Below, piece after piece: positions 11,914 through 24,564 of a stretch of DNA of 64,000 nucleotides (within the stretch, counting starts at the first letter, position 1; each line of letters opens with the position of its first letter). Below the pieces are notes generated by a model, which saw nothing but the letters and a program-made list of their open reading frames with translations, had not been told where the DNA came from and searched no databases. The DNA lies in contig JARHVA010004091.1 in the NCBI GenBank assembly GCA_037957365.1, positions 1,454,001 through 1,518,000 on the forward strand, in the 5' to 3' direction. Source of the stretch: Torreya grandis. Taxonomy: Eukaryota > Streptophyta > Pinopsida > Cupressales > Taxaceae. Both the position numbers and the translations under genes were made by a program.

Positions 11914-13783
11914 GTCCTTAGATTAGTTTATTTCTTGTTTCTTTCCTTTTTGTCCCTTGTTTGTATATATTTGTTTGCTTTTGTGCTTTATTACTTTATT
12001 ATAATAATTAATTTTGGATAACCATCTACTCAAGGATAACCTAAATATTGAATATCTTCATTTTCAAAAAATGCAGGTATGACTTCCCAACATTGGTTGG
12101 TCATGGATTGTTGAAATATAAGCTTGATGTTGTAGTATAGATAAACTAGCAAATACTGATGGATAAGCTAATTATTCCTTAATTTAAACCTTGTTTTGAT
12201 CTAATCTTGGTTTTAATAAATATTTCACATGTAGGATGAAAACTTAAACTATTAGGACACAGTTATGATTGCACTTAAGAAATAGTAATTGCTTGGGATA
12301 AAATTTATAACCAAGGATGATTGTCTAAAAATCAAACGCTTGACTAAATACCTTAACTTGGATAACTTGGTTCCCAACCTTTGTTGAAAATATAAAAATG
12401 ATATAAAAAATACAAAAAATAAGAACTTTATTTCAAAAATCAAAAGCTTTCTAAGTAGAGGTGATTATGGTAATCTTCATTGGGGCTATAAACCCCTGGC
12501 TAGTAGTGGAGAAATGCCTTGAGTCAAACCAAAGGCATATTTATTAGGGATATGGACACATAGCTAGTATAAGAGCAATGTTAAAGCCTTCCTTGAGCTA
12601 AATCATGGTTCTTAATGAATATTCAATATGTTAAAAGTCAATGTTAATCATTAAAGTCAAAGTTATTCTCTAAATTCTTTGAAAATCAGTAAGTGGAATC
12701 AAAGCACACACACATCATGACTAAGTCTTGATGTTTGATCCTAATTATGCATGTGAAATATATTTTCTAATCTTTAATTGATATTCATAATGGTGCCTGA
12801 TCAAATGGAAAGAGTAGCTTAATTATTAGCTTAAGCCAAAGTCTCTTAATTGTAACATATTGCTATGTTTCCACTAGAAGTTGTTATTTTTTAGGTCAAA
12901 AAACCCTTATTTTTAAAAAATGGGAACCCTTGTGTCAAATTGTGCAAATTTGTACCTTAAAATTTCACTTGATCAGTGTCACTATCATGTTTGCACATTA
13001 TTTTTATTTGAAGATTAGTCACACTATGGTTTGGCTGACTCATGTGTTCATAGTTCTACTTTAATCTTATCTAAAGTGATAACATTGAATACCCATGTTT
13101 TAAGTTGAAGGTTTAATGGAGCCCCTTTGGGAATGAACATGTTTAGGGTTTTATGCTTAAATATTAAATTGATCTTTTTTTAACCTTGATTTATAATTGA
13201 TTAATTAAATTCATGTTCGAATTAATGAAACCCTAGCCTAATGTTTTACCTAGACATTTTAATTCGAAGTTAAATTTAGTGGGATATTTTTATCAAAATT
13301 TAAGTGGGAATAAATTAATCTTACCATGGACTTAGTTTAATTTTTATCTTGAATCTTGGTATTGGTTTTCAACATGACCAAACCTTAGGCTAAAATCCTA
13401 TGCTTGGTCTATTTTATGCACTGTGATCCCTTTATTATAAGTCTTATCCTACTAAGGTTTATCATATTTATTAATATGATAAAACCCTTAGCCTAAAACT
13501 TTACGCTATGTCCTTATAATTCATGGGGTCCTTTAATTATACATTTATAGCCTCAGTCCAAAATCTTCATGCCTAGATCCTTTTTATATGTTGAAAAATT
13601 AGCTTAAAACCATAGACTAAAATATTTGTATTCATTAATACATATAAAACAATGGTCCAAATTATTTATGTTGAGTCCCTTTTAAATTCGTGAGGTCCTA
13701 TATATATGTTTAGAACTTAGCTTAATCTTTTTATCCTAAGTCCTTTATATTGGTCCTCAAGCTTAACTTTCATTCTTTTATGT
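11914..13783 (+). other. Non-coding internal tail of the outer gag-only element
   Basis: AT-rich, without any recognisable domain on either strand. The phrase 'AAACCCTTAGCCTAAAAC/TT' and variants recur between about 13380 and 13720, suggesting weak tandem duplication. No polypurine tract directly precedes 13784. Confidence 0.45.
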
Positions 13784-15061
13784 AAGATCAATGGCACACA
13801 TTTAAGTAGAGGACCAAGATCAAACAGAGTGAGATCAACTTTAAAAATTCAAGAAATGGTCTCCATCTTAAATCCCAAGCAAGTTTAGACAATCAACAAT
13901 ATACATTACAATGTACACATCTGATCAGTAGAGTGAAATCAATGATGAAAAGCCATGGTCCCAATTTAAACATTGAGCACCTTTTAGAGATCAGAAGTAA
14001 ATGTTATAGTATAAATATATGGATCAATGGAGTGATACCAATGAATAATTTTTAATGAAGCTCAAATATCCCATGGGATTTCCAAGAAGCATAACCGTAG
14101 AGCCCAATACAAAGAACATAGAATCACTGAATAGTCAAAACATGGCACATGTAGAATACAAAACAAACTAGAAAATGACAAGTGGTAGGCTTGGTAAATA
14201 GTCCCCATAATTTTTTTAAAATTGAAGGTCAAGTGACTATCAAATACATTCTCATAGATGTTAAATTATTGTCACATGGTCATCAATTTTAACATAGTTG
14301 CTTGGATCTAAATTTTAAAAGGCTATGGTCATATTTTAGATAGTGATGAATAAAATGGCACAAGGACACCATGTAAATGACACATCATATCCATGTGAGT
14401 GAAATAAGCCAAATCAGAGACCCTACAAACCTAGTAATGTAAAGTTTGGGATCTAAGCTTATAATGTTTTAACTAGCTATCACCATTAGAGCACTATTGA
14501 AACCTACAAAAGTGCCTTGGTGAATCAAAGACCATAATTGAATCCTTTGAGCATTATAATTGACTTGAGGGAGGCTAATTGTCATTTATGTAAAGATAAG
14601 TTGAGTTATTGTCCATTAGTGAGTAGTTTAAAATGGATTTGCATCTTGAAGAAGGCTCTGAAAGATCAATTAAATAAGAATATTCCTTTTATAACTAGTT
14701 TTGTATAATATTTTGAAATAGGATATTCTTTTGTATAGACATGTTCAATTTTTAAGAGCGTGTTGTTTATAAAATAGTCTATTAAAAGGAAAAGGTCATT
14801 TCTTTTGGAATGTAACAAAAAGGACACCTGTCCTATACACTTGTACAAAATAATTAGATGAAACTAACCAACATGCTACCTTGTATCTTATAAAATGAAC
14901 ATTGTCAATTATCAAAAAGGGGGGAGTTCTTAGAGCCAAAATCACTTTGTAAAATTTTAGAAAATAATAAAATAAAATAATTCTACAAATATTATCCAAT
15001 ATTTGTCTATGTTTTCTATCGTGTCTTCTCTCTCATTTGCTTATTCTTATTTCCATATTTG
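13784..15061 (+). repeat. Right terminal repeat of the outer element, first part
   Basis: Matches 7451 to about 8735 of the left repeat. It is cut at 15061 by the nested LTR element; the remainder resumes at 27140. Open stretches at 14666-14999 on the minus strand correspond to the non-coding stretch at 8296-8520 and are not genes. Confidence 0.8.
15057..15061. repeat. 5-bp target site duplication ATTTG (left copy)
   Basis: ATTTG directly precedes the TG of the nested element at 15062 and is repeated at 27135-27139 directly after its terminal CA. The left terminal repeat of the outer element holds the uninterrupted ATTTG at the equivalent place (about 8727). Confidence 0.92.
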
Positions 15062-15919
15062 TGTTTCTATTCAAAATTTTGCTTTTTCAGATTCAAAGGA
15101 GAGAAAAGAAGAAACTAAAGAAGTGGTCAAGGCTTGTGAAGTACTTGGATAAAGTCTGCGCACCGTAATCCAGACGCTGTGAATACTCCTCTTTGGCTGT
15201 GAAGGAATGACACCTGCAAAGAAAGAAGACTTGGACAAAAAGGCATTAAATAGATAGATGGTGGGTTGCCAAGCGAAAGCTTGTTCCCAGAAGTATAAGA
15301 ACTTCCTTAAGGGAGGTCAACCCACTGTTTGATAAAAGAAGTCTGATAAAAAGATAGTATGCTAAAAAAGACTGAAATGATAGCAAACTGAAAGAAAAAA
15401 GGAAACAAAAGCTTACCTGGAGGTTGTTGTCAGCCTGATACAGTCACCGGCGTCGGTGGTTCTACCGGCGTCGGCTGGTCAAGGAAGGCCGACGTCGGTT
15501 AGTTTGCCGACGTCGATGAGGGTAATGACTGGCGTCGGTATGGGCAATGGCCTCCAGACAGGGCTGGTCAGGGTCTTGGTCAAGGCTTACTCTGTCTCTA
15601 TTTGAGGGCTCTATGGACGAAGGTCTGAGTCTGCTCTGGGTCTAGTTTAAGGATGGGCTTAGTCAGTGAGAGGGTCAAATGGACAGAGGGACAGAGAGAT
15701 AAAGGAAGCCAATCTGGGAGATAGGAATTTGGGTCTGGGTGACAGTCAGGTCTGAGGGTGTGCTAAATCTAGTTTAAAAGCAGACTAGAAAACACAATGG
15801 AAACAACAGAATACATACCTGTCCCTGTGGTGAGGAGTGGTATTGATCCTTGTGCCTGTTGTCGATGATGCCGGATGTGAACCTGTTGCTGGTGTTGCAG
15901 AAGCTTGCAGAGATAGGTG

Positions 15920-15958
<39 letters not shown>

Positions 15959-16527
15959 ACAGAGCCCTGATTAGCTCCCAGATTGAGAACTTGATGTGGA
16001 GTTGTGATTCACAGTTGTGATTTTGCTGATTCCAGAGAGTGATTCTGGATTACCAGTTCATGATCCATGATTCTGATTCTGATTGGGTTCATGATTAGCC
16101 CAAAAGAGGAAGAGAAGTCTGTCAAGTATAACCGACGTCAGCGATCCTGCTGGCATCGGCCGACAGGTGACCGACGTCGGCGGGGTCAGAACGTGAAAAA
16201 GGCTCAGCAAGCCCGTTCTGCGTCCGCCAAGTGCATAGTTGGTTGGAGAAATGGTCGAAGGGAAGCTAAAGATGCAAGAAAATTTGTTAGGAGGTTAGAA
16301 GAATTAGGGAGAGATCTTGAGTGAGTCATAGGGAAAGAATTAGTCTAAGGTGAGGTGTCTAGGCGAGGTGTCCTAGGCGAGGTGTCAAAGGAGGGAGGGG
16401 TTAAAGGGGCCTTATTTAATTAAAAATAGATGTTTATTTCTAATTAATAAGACTTAGGTGGGTTAGGGACCAAGGAGAACTAGGAGGGAGAAAGGACCAA
16501 GGGTTAGACACTTTTTTGGTGTCTACA
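15062..16527 (-). repeat. 3' LTR of the nested gag-only element (1466 bp)
   Basis: Starts TGTTTCTATTC and ends GTGTCTACA on the plus strand; read on the element's own strand it starts TGTAGACACC, a common plant gypsy LTR start. It contains five CCGGCGTCGG/CCGACGTCGG-type motifs at 15446-15540, two to three more at 16129-16182 and a GA microsatellite at 15925-15952. It is 18 bp longer than the other LTR, mainly through one extra copy of the palindromic motif unit at about 15455-15472. A basic 85-codon antisense open frame (16067-16324) is also present in the other LTR. Confidence 0.93.
15446..15540. repeat. CCGACGTCGG-type palindrome array (LTR copy)
   Basis: Five near-palindromic ten-base units (CCGGCGTCGG, CCGGCGTCGG, CCGACGTCGG, CCGACGTCGA, CTGGCGTCGG) at 18-24 bp spacing. 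The core GACGTC resembles ACGT-core sites bound by plant bZIP proteins; binding here is only inference. Confidence 0.75.
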
Positions 16528-16540
16528 TTTGCCCCTTTTT
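16528..16540 (-). promoter_or_regulatory. Polypurine tract of the nested element
   Basis: Read on the minus strand, AAAAAGGGGCAAA directly precedes the LTR start TGTAGACACC. This is the expected plus-strand DNA primer and confirms that the left LTR is the 3' LTR. Confidence 0.85.
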
Positions 16541-18115
16541 GTCTTGTTGGTTGTTCTGAACGAACTGCAAGACAAAAACAGGGAGTGGTTACCCCAGGTG
16601 AAGGATGATGTGGATTGCCCCGAAGTAAGGATGAGGTATTCCCCCTCAAAGCAGGAGTCGAGGGAAGGAACCTGATGTCGGGTGCTGATTTGACAAAGAG
16701 TGGATGAGAAGGGTGAAGAGTGAGTGAAAATGCAGCAAAAGTCATGATTGCGCGCATGCCACTGCATGAGATGGTCGGGTCAATTGTCACAGGTCAAGGG
16801 TCAAGGAGTGCCAAAAATTTAAATAACCGGGCCCCAGCATTAGTCATAGCTGATCGGGTTATTCAATTGAGGCTGAAGCTCCAAATGGTCGTCGTGTTCT
16901 AAGTATCCTGGGCTTAGGAAGTGCTCCTGAAAACACAAAAAAGTTACAAGTAGTGCGGATCAACTGGCGTGTGAACCTATACTTGTGAGGGTCCAAAAAT
17001 ATAGTCTGCGAACAAATTTGCTAACCAGTCGTGGAATAGCATACATGCAAAAATTAACCAAGGCAAACGCTTTGGAAGTAGTCGCGGTTTAGGAGATGGG
17101 CATGATCCCCAATGTCTGGTTGTCGATGGATGGATGCAAAAAATAATCTTAAAAGTGCCCCACGGGGACAAAATGACATGGTCCAAAGGACTTGACTTGA
17201 GTAAAGCCATGATATGTGGTTGTTCGGAATAGAGATAGAATGTTGAAAGACACCGACGTCAGCCAAGTAACCGATGCCGGTGTAAAAAATAAACCGACGT
17301 CGGCGAAAATCGGCCGACATCGACAGACTAGGGCACGACGTTACCGACGTCGGTGGCCTGCCAAATTCGGACAAAACCAGATTGGCAGCCCACCAAAAGT
17401 CATTTGCTATATGATTGAAAGATAAAAAAAGAGCTCTGGAATTTGTTGAGTGATAATGACGCAGAGTTGACTGAGGTGATGTGCGAGGTGGCAAAGAGAT
17501 ATTAGGGGAAAGAAGAAGTTGATTAGACGCTGTAGGGACGCGTTTGAGTCAGCGAGAGCGTACAAAGTCATTAGGACAAAAGTGATGGCAGAGGGGAGTA
17601 GAGGACCGATAGGAGGTCCACCATCAGTGGCACCTATCGTGCCACCACGCTGACGTAGACGGGATGAGGTAAGAGGGCCCTGAACCCTTATTTTGATTGA
17701 TTTTTATTTTGAATTGAGTTTTTGAAATTGTTGTTATTTGAAGTAGAAATCGAGGGGGAGGGTAGCTAGGAAGGTGGGTAGGTTGTCTAGGAGAGCTTAG
17801 GAGTGATTTGGGAGGGTTTAGAAGTGTTGGGGAAGGCAAAATGGGGAAGCCCTAATTTTTAGGGCTCGCCCCGTTCGGCCCTAGGTGACCGACGTTGGTT
17901 AGGTGAGTGCCGTCGCCGGCATGCTAACCGATGTCAATGGCTGTCTGGTCGGAAATGGTTCTGAAAAATGGTCAAGTCGAAAGGTTGAGGCTACGCCAAG
18001 GGCTTTTTGGGTATCGAGGTAGGCATAGACGATCAAATAGGTTGGTAAAATAGGAAAAATAGGAATAATGTTAACATGAGATAGCTTTGGGTGGGTACAG
18101 GCTAGACAGACTTTG
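16541..18115. other. Non-coding part of the nested element with a second palindrome cluster
   Basis: No coding sequence supported; open stretches on the minus strand at 16440-16790, 16977-17210 and 17054-17494 lack motifs. CCGACGTCGG-like units lie at about 17250-17352 (including CCGACGTCAG, CCGACGTCGG twice) and 17888-17940. On the PMD strand this would be upstream sequence of the antisense ORF; an ACAG before 18101 could be an intron end, which is speculation. Confidence 0.45.
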
Positions 18116-19864
18116 ATGCTGCAGGATCGCCTCCCGACTTTGCTGACGCGAATGCGTGGAGGGGTGTCTGTCGAGGAGTGGGCGCAGATGAGCGCAGTTG
18201 GATTAGGCAGGCTGAGACATTACTGCAGAGTGGTGAGGGATGTGAGCCTCATGGTGGCTTTGATCGAGCGGTGGGACCCTGCCACCAACACTTTCCACCT
18301 GCCTATGGGCGAGATGATAGTCACGGTTGAGGACGTCTACCAGATTTTGCGGTTACCGGTGCACGGAGCAGATTTGTATGCGTGCTCGAGAGAGGCGCAT
18401 GACATTCATATGGTGACACTGTTTGGAGAGCATGCCGCAGAGACGAGCTACCACTTGGCGTGTTTTGCTTATGAGCCACTATACGCGACGGATGAGGAGG
18501 CCCATCGGCTAGCGATCCTTATGATGATTAGCATTATAGTATATGCATTGCCGAATGCAGAGGGTGGTAGGTTTCTAGTTGCCATGACTGGAGTTTTGCT
18601 GGAGATGATAGAGCAGAGGACAGTATTCACCTGGGCACCAGTATTTTTGGCCCAGGTGTATAGAGAGTTGTGGGGTATCAGTCGGCGGCGGCGGTACAGT
18701 CTATGTGTGGGCCACCTGCTACATTGTTGGGCTTACGAGCACATAGTGGTTACGTGACCTCTTGGCCTCCCAGTGGCGATTTAGGCTGGCTTTAGAGTTA
18801 GATTCAGATGATGGAGGGAGATGATGGCACAGACACGGGTGGACGGAGTGGTCAGGGACATCGACCACTACAGGGGAGTGCTGGAGGGTTTGATCCCGAC
18901 AGACATCATTTGGAGACCATATTTAGTCTATCCACTATTCAGAGACCAGGGAGAGCAGCTTGTTGGAGCTCAGAGCCAGAGATGGGTTAGAGGTAGACGA
19001 GCTGGTGAGCTCGAGAGGATCCCTACAGAGAGAGTGTCGTGCCAGTACGGGCTGCTACAGGATGTGCCTCCCGCCTTCCCACAATACAGACGGGATGACA
19101 TAGAGGTGCCGCTCCCACTTCCAGAGGAGACAGAGGAGCCCGATTTTGAGGAGTTGCTAACAAGACCTGGGATAGTTGACCCAGGGTGTACAGAGGCCTT
19201 CACGGTATGGTGGGCAGGTCAGTACAGAGGGATACAGATCAGGCAGTAGCTAGATTTACAGGCCATCACCAGGGAGTGGGATACAGCCCGCGAGGAGAGA
19301 GATATGGCACGGGAGGAGAGAGACACGGCTCAGGCTCAGGTCTTAGTTTTGTAGGGACAGCTATCAGGAGTCACAGGGCAGCTGGGAGAGATGACAGGGC
19401 AGGTGGCAGCGTTGACAGTGCAGGTCACTCTGTTATAGGGACAGCTGGCCGCAGCTCAGGGACAGGCAGGTGCAGGGCAGAGTTTTGGAGGGCAGGGCCC
19501 ATGGCAGCAACCATTTCAATAGCCAGCATTTTCACAGGGGGCAGGGCCATCAGTATCAGTGCACCTAGGTGAGCCACAGCCTCAGAGATCAGGACAAGCC
19601 ACAGGGACAGGGTAGATGGGTCCACTGCAGACTATATCTATGGTTAGATACAATGATGCGTTGGACGAGATCGCGTATTATGAGAGGGCCATCAGGGGGA
19701 TCCCTCATATACAGCGATACTCAGAGATGAGGGCAGAGCAGAGTAGACAGAGATCCATGTCACGAGCGATGGCTTCAGGATCATGCAGACGGCAGAGATC
19801 AGAGGGAGGAGGAGATACAGCGTCTTCTCGACCACCGCCACCACCACCACAGCCACAGCCTTGA
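18116..19864 (+). pseudogene. Plant mobile domain (PMD, MAIN-like) ORF, antisense to the host element's gag
   Basis: A single frame of 583 codons carries eight internal stops (18755, 18782, 18809, 19247, 19352, 19436, 19520, 19613). All are TAG or TGA and explainable from CAG or CGA. The first 215 codons show the PMD signature: LIERWDPATNTFHLPMGEM, TVEDVYQILRLPVHG and HCWAYEHI. Later IPTDIIWRPY matches the W-R-P-Y region of the family. Residues about 380-470 are Glu/Arg- then Gln-rich with heptad-like spacing, probably coiled coil, and the tail ends in polyproline. PMD proteins in plants act in gene and transposon silencing; related domains are carried by Mutator and gypsy elements. GC content is higher than in flanking DNA. 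ATG at 18116 is the first Met after an upstream in-frame stop at 18077. Confidence 0.82.
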
Positions 19865-21472
19865 GGGTAGCCCCAGAGTTGTATTATTATTATTGATGTA
19901 TATACTGGCCTGCGAGCTGAAGACGAGAGATGTATGATGAGAGAGAGACAGACACTGGTTGTGTCTTTTTGTATAAAACTTATTTTTGATATATATATGA
20001 TGAGATTTTGGCTTATTGATGTGTTATGGAGATGTTATAAATATTTGATGTGTTTCATGATGTTTTATGTTTTGATGTGATATTTATGGTGATGATGATT
20101 ATGTTATGATGATGCTTAATGATTAATGTAATGATGATGTTAATGATGATATTGATATAAATGAGTATGTGATGATGACAATGTTTATGAAATGGTTATA
20201 TGATGACTTTAGACTAGATGATGAAAGATGTGATAGATATGATTTTGAATGTTTAACTTATGGATTATGCAAATGTTTAATGAGTTATGATGGATGAAAT
20301 TTATGACTAATGACTTATGAAAATGAGAGTATATTAATGATTATGATGTGATTGACAGGTGACGAGAGAAGGAGAACGAAGAAAGTGATGAAGAAAGTGG
20401 CCGAGCTAACCCCAGAAGACCCCATGTCAACTGAGTGCTGCCTACATAGCCCCTATTGTTAGGGGCCTCAGGCCTATGTAGTTCTCCCAAAAGGGAGGAA
20501 GAGTCAAAGTGGGTGATGGTCTAGTCAAGGTCAAGGTTATGGTCATAGTCATGGGTATGTTTGAAAAGGGTTTAGTTGAATGTGACTAAAGTGTAAAAAG
20601 AGAAGTGAAAGGCATATTTGCTCTTTCATTGACAAGGACCAAAAATTCAGTATAGATAGGGGTTATTAGAACCAAGAACCCCATTATGTGTTGCGTCGTT
20701 GACCATAAGTTATGCTAGGGTGGTGATCGAATCACTTTGACACTAAAGTGAGCTCGAAGTCCCTTGAGCAGGTTATAGGAAAGGAGGATAGAACAACCCG
20801 TTTTAAGAGCAGAGATAACTTTGCTCCTTTTTATAGGAGACCCTGAGACAACATAAGCCAAGTCCATGACCTTTTTTTTTTTTTTGAGGCTGATCAATAT
20901 GGGAAGCCTGTATAGTGATGTCATTGTGTATGATGGTCAGTTATGAAGCTGATCGATGTGAGAAGCTTCTAAGATAGTGCTGTTTATTGCCAGATTTAGT
21001 CATAGCCATCCTTCAAGGGAGTGGTCTAGATCTTTGCTTAATAAGAGGGCTTTTGAATAGCTATCCTTCGAGGGAGCAGTCTATTAGTTACAGCAATGAT
21101 AGTACAGCTGTCCTTCAAGGGAGCAGTCTGCTTTTTAATTTGATTTTGTGATCTTGGTTATTTTGACATCTTGATTGATTGTTGATAGGAATTTGAGTCA
21201 TGGACAAGACTTATAAAAGTTCAAGGGCTCCCTTTTATTAGGACAAAGCATCCATACTATATAAAAGGGTTTTAGAGGATTTATTACGGGGAATAAGGTT
21301 GAAAAATAATAGGATTAGCTAGATGAGGGATTGCTCAAGGGACGAGCTCAAGGTCAGTGTCAAGTAGACGAGTACTCAACTAACAGTAAAATGATCGTAA
21401 ATGCAACGCATAAAAGGGATCAGGGTCAGATAAGTCCCTGGGCCATGCTTGTGCGCTAAGAGGTGGTCCGAG
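19865..21472. other. Low-complexity and hairpin-containing region between the PMD ORF and gag
   Basis: No gene. From about 20030 to 20340 the sequence is dominated by TGATGATGA/TTATGATG words. At 20447-20486 CTACATAG ... CTATGTAG encloses an inner CCCCT/AGGGG hairpin. A ~22-bp unit AGCTATCCTTCAAGGGAGCAGTCT occurs three times (about 21003, 21058, 21109), and a GCTGATCAATATGGGAAGC/GCTGATCGATGTGAGAAGC pair occurs at about 20891 and 20948. The missing pol would be expected here on the minus strand; none was recognised. Confidence 0.55.
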
Positions 21473-24400
21473 TCAATTAGGAACAAACTTGCCCCGCTTG
21501 GCTCTTCGAGATTGGTCACGATGATGGCTGATGCTAGATAGGAATTTGACTAATATGGTTGCTAATTGGTCGAGACTGGTTGAGTGTTTGGTCGAAGATT
21601 GGTCAATGTTTGGTTGATATTTGGTCAATGGATATTTGGTCAATGGTTGGTTGATGGTTGATTGGTTGTTAGTTGGTCTTTGGTTGGGTCGAATAGTTGG
21701 TTGAGGTCGAGTTGAAAGTTTAGTTGCTAGTCTGGTCGAGGTCAGGTTAAAAGAGTGATTGACATGTGGTCGAGACGGGGTTAAAAGGTTGGTCGAAGCT
21801 TGGATGAAGGCTGAATTCCCCCAGTGGCTAGAGAGAATGTTTGACAAATTGGTTAAGGTCGGTTGAGGCTTGGTGGTTAAATTGACTGTGTTGATTGTGA
21901 ATAAGGGGGTTAAAGGCGACAAAGGGACCATGGTCTGGCGTGGAGATCCAGATTTAGGTGATGAGGTTCGAGAAGCACGAGTCGGTGTTGATGATTTGTC
22001 TAAGGGGTGGTCAAGAGGACCCTTGGTGAGAAGGGTGTCCTTTTTTCGGTGTTGATGAGTGACAGCTTTGAGAGCACAACAATGATTAGTGTCATGTCCC
22101 AGAGTGTGATGATAGTGATAGAATTTAGAGTTGTCGAACCAAGAGGGTCTTGATTCGAGAGTTGATGAGAGGGGCGGTGTTGAAGGTTTGTTGATAATGT
22201 GGTTGAGAAGAAGGGTGTCATTCCCTAGACATTGGTGAACGATGACCTTAAGGGCATGACAATGCTCAGTGTCATGCCCAGGCGTGCGATGATACTCACA
22301 AATACGAGTGTGGTCGAACCAGGGTGGTTTTAGTCTGAGAGAGTGATACGGTCTAAGAGGCAGGAGATTGATATGAGAGGACTGCAACAATTGTCGTAAC
22401 AGCAAGGCATAAGAACCTGCTAACGGGTCTGGATGTCTTATTACAGTAGGGGTTGATGACTTTGGTTGATGGATTGAAGTTGATACAAGCATAATGGGTT
22501 GAGGGAGTAATGGAGGCAAATTGCCTCTGTGAAAGATGGGAGTGGGAAGCACTCCTAGTAAAGTGGATGGATGCGGGCCCAAAATAGAGGGCAATGACGA
22601 AGGTGGGGGATGAGTCCTCCGATGTGGTCTAGTGGTCTTCGTTGGTTTGGGTCGAGGGCCACCATTGTGCGAGGCGAGGTTAGATATGGGTTTGGGTTTA
22701 GATGTGGACAGAGGTGCGCGAGATGTAACAACCTCAGGTAAAGGGTAGGAGGAAACCGTGACTGGGTCTTCCTTGATCGAAATAGGCGAAGAGACTGGGT
22801 CTTCTCTTGGTGGAGAAGAAATAGGAGAGGGCGGCTCCTCAAGAGGGTAGATGGCAGGGATGATCGTGCCTTCTATTTGTGTTTGAGGAGTGGACAAGGC
22901 AAGGTCTTCGGATGAAGGTAGGGCTGATGTCATTGGCATGGTCAAGGCATCTTCCAATATAGGCGAGGTCAATGGAGGACTGGTAGGAGAAGAAAGTTCT
23001 TCATCCTATGATGGAGGAGGTTGGTCAGGGACAAGAGGCAAGATAGTGTTGATTGTATGAATGTCATGGTCATGAGAGTCTTTGGTTATGGTTTGAACGT
23101 TGTTTTGAGTAGGAGGATGGTTTGAAAATGATTGCATGTATCGTTGTTGGAATTGTTTTGTGATGTTGGTCGAAGGTTGAGAGTAATTAGTTGTTGTCGA
23201 GGATGGTGATCTAACGACCACAGTGTTGGCCACTCTTTTGGGTTCAGAATTGGCAGAAGAAGGAGGTCTAGAAGAGGAGTGGCCATGGGTTTTAGCGTTG
23301 GTATGACGCAATTTGACTTTGTCCTCTTCAAGGGCATGGAGTTCGAGCTTTCGGGCCATGGTGAAGGCCTCATCAAAAGTGTGGAAGGTTTGAACCTACA
23401 GGGTGGATGAGATGTGCCTGGCACATGCTCGAGAAAAGAGCTCAATGAGCTCGGGTTGAGGCAAAGAGAAGGAGAGTTGGTTGATCAGGCCTCTCCAACG
23501 GGCGACAAAATCGGCTATGGATTCGTCGTCAAATTGCCTGATGGAGTAAAGGTCTGTGATAGAGACTTGTTTAGTAGTGTTGATTGAGAAATGGTCGAGA
23601 AATATTTGGGCTAGTTGAATAAATGAGAAGAGGGAATGTCTGGTAAGAGAACTATACCAGTCAAGGGCAGGGCCAGAAAGGGACATAGGGAACGTGCGTA
23701 AAAGTAACGCATCGTCGTGGGCAATAAGGTAGCAGGCATGTCTGAATGCCCGTAAATGTTGTTATGGGTCTTCCTTGCTGTGAAAGCGAGAGAATTTAGG
23801 AAGCTCCCATTGGTTAGGATATGGTCGAATAGGGACGGAAGGATGGATGGGTTCGTTGCAAACCTGGTCGTATGACATGACGTTGCTTGAATCAGAAATG
23901 GAGGCTTCGAGACTAGACAGTTTATCCATCAGCATTTTGATGAGATCTACTGACAGATTGGTGGGTTGAGTGCCTCCTAGGTTGTAAGGCACTTGGAAGA
24001 GGCTAGAAGAGGGATGCGACGTAGTCGGTTGTACAACGTACAGATGACTAGTCGCATGGGCTGATGTGGAGGCTAAAGGTGGTTGGGTTATGGACATAGA
24101 AGACATAAGATGACTAGGTACTGCCAAAGGTGGTTGCATGATGGCATTGACAAAGGGCGAGGTAGACACTCCTACATTTGTGGGCGTAAGAGTGTAAGGG
24201 GTCGAGGCAATCAAGTTCTGATATGATGTAGAACTTGATTGGATTGGGTATGGTTGAGGGGGTAATGAAACCCCGGTGGAGGTTGGTCTAAAAAAGGACG
24301 GGGAGGCCAAACTTTGGTATTGGCCATGGTCAGGTTTGAGGCAAAAGGATGGGTCATAAAGGGTTGTGTAGCAAACGGTGTCGATGTCGTCGCCATTTCA

Positions 24401-24564
24401 GCCGAAAGGTCTCGTGTTGGGTTTCTCGCGAGATAGTTATGGAGGGCTGTGAGGTCAAAGTTTGGGTTCCAATTGGGAATGATGAGAGTCGGGGTCGGGG
24501 TCGGTCGTGTAGGAGTTATTTCAGTCTCTGAGCGAAACTCCATGATAGGACTGATTAGAGACAA
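21473..24564 (-). pseudogene. Retrotransposon gag with duplicated CHHC zinc knuckle
   Basis: From 24310 down to 21473 one minus-strand frame runs about 945 codons with only three stops (23762-23764, 23396-23398, 23006-23008), each TAA/TAG in a probable former Gln codon. An N-terminal 117-codon piece (24564-24211) is in another frame, implying one frameshift near 24290. The Retrotrans_gag core is at about 23760-23400: GPALDWYSSLTRHSL, FSFIQLAQIFLDHFS, DESIADFVARWRGLINQL. Two C-x2-H-x4-H-x4-C knuckles follow near 22255-22300 (CEYHRTPGHDTEHC) and 22060-22105 (YHYHHTLGHDTNHC, first Cys lost). Long Pro/Ser/Thr-rich linkers and a VDQ/TNQ-rich tail complete it. It would package RNA into virus-like particles, relying on pol from a partner element. 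Confidence 0.87.

Noticed and set aside
16067..16324. Basic 85-codon ORF present in both LTRs (also 26674-26931).
   Set aside because: It is antisense inside an LTR, and conservation follows simply from LTR identity. No domain recognised.
21473..22972. Pro/Ser/Thr-rich 499-codon ORF as a possible cell-wall (extensin-like) gene.
   Set aside because: In frame with the gag core and containing the zinc knuckles. It is the C-terminal part of gag.
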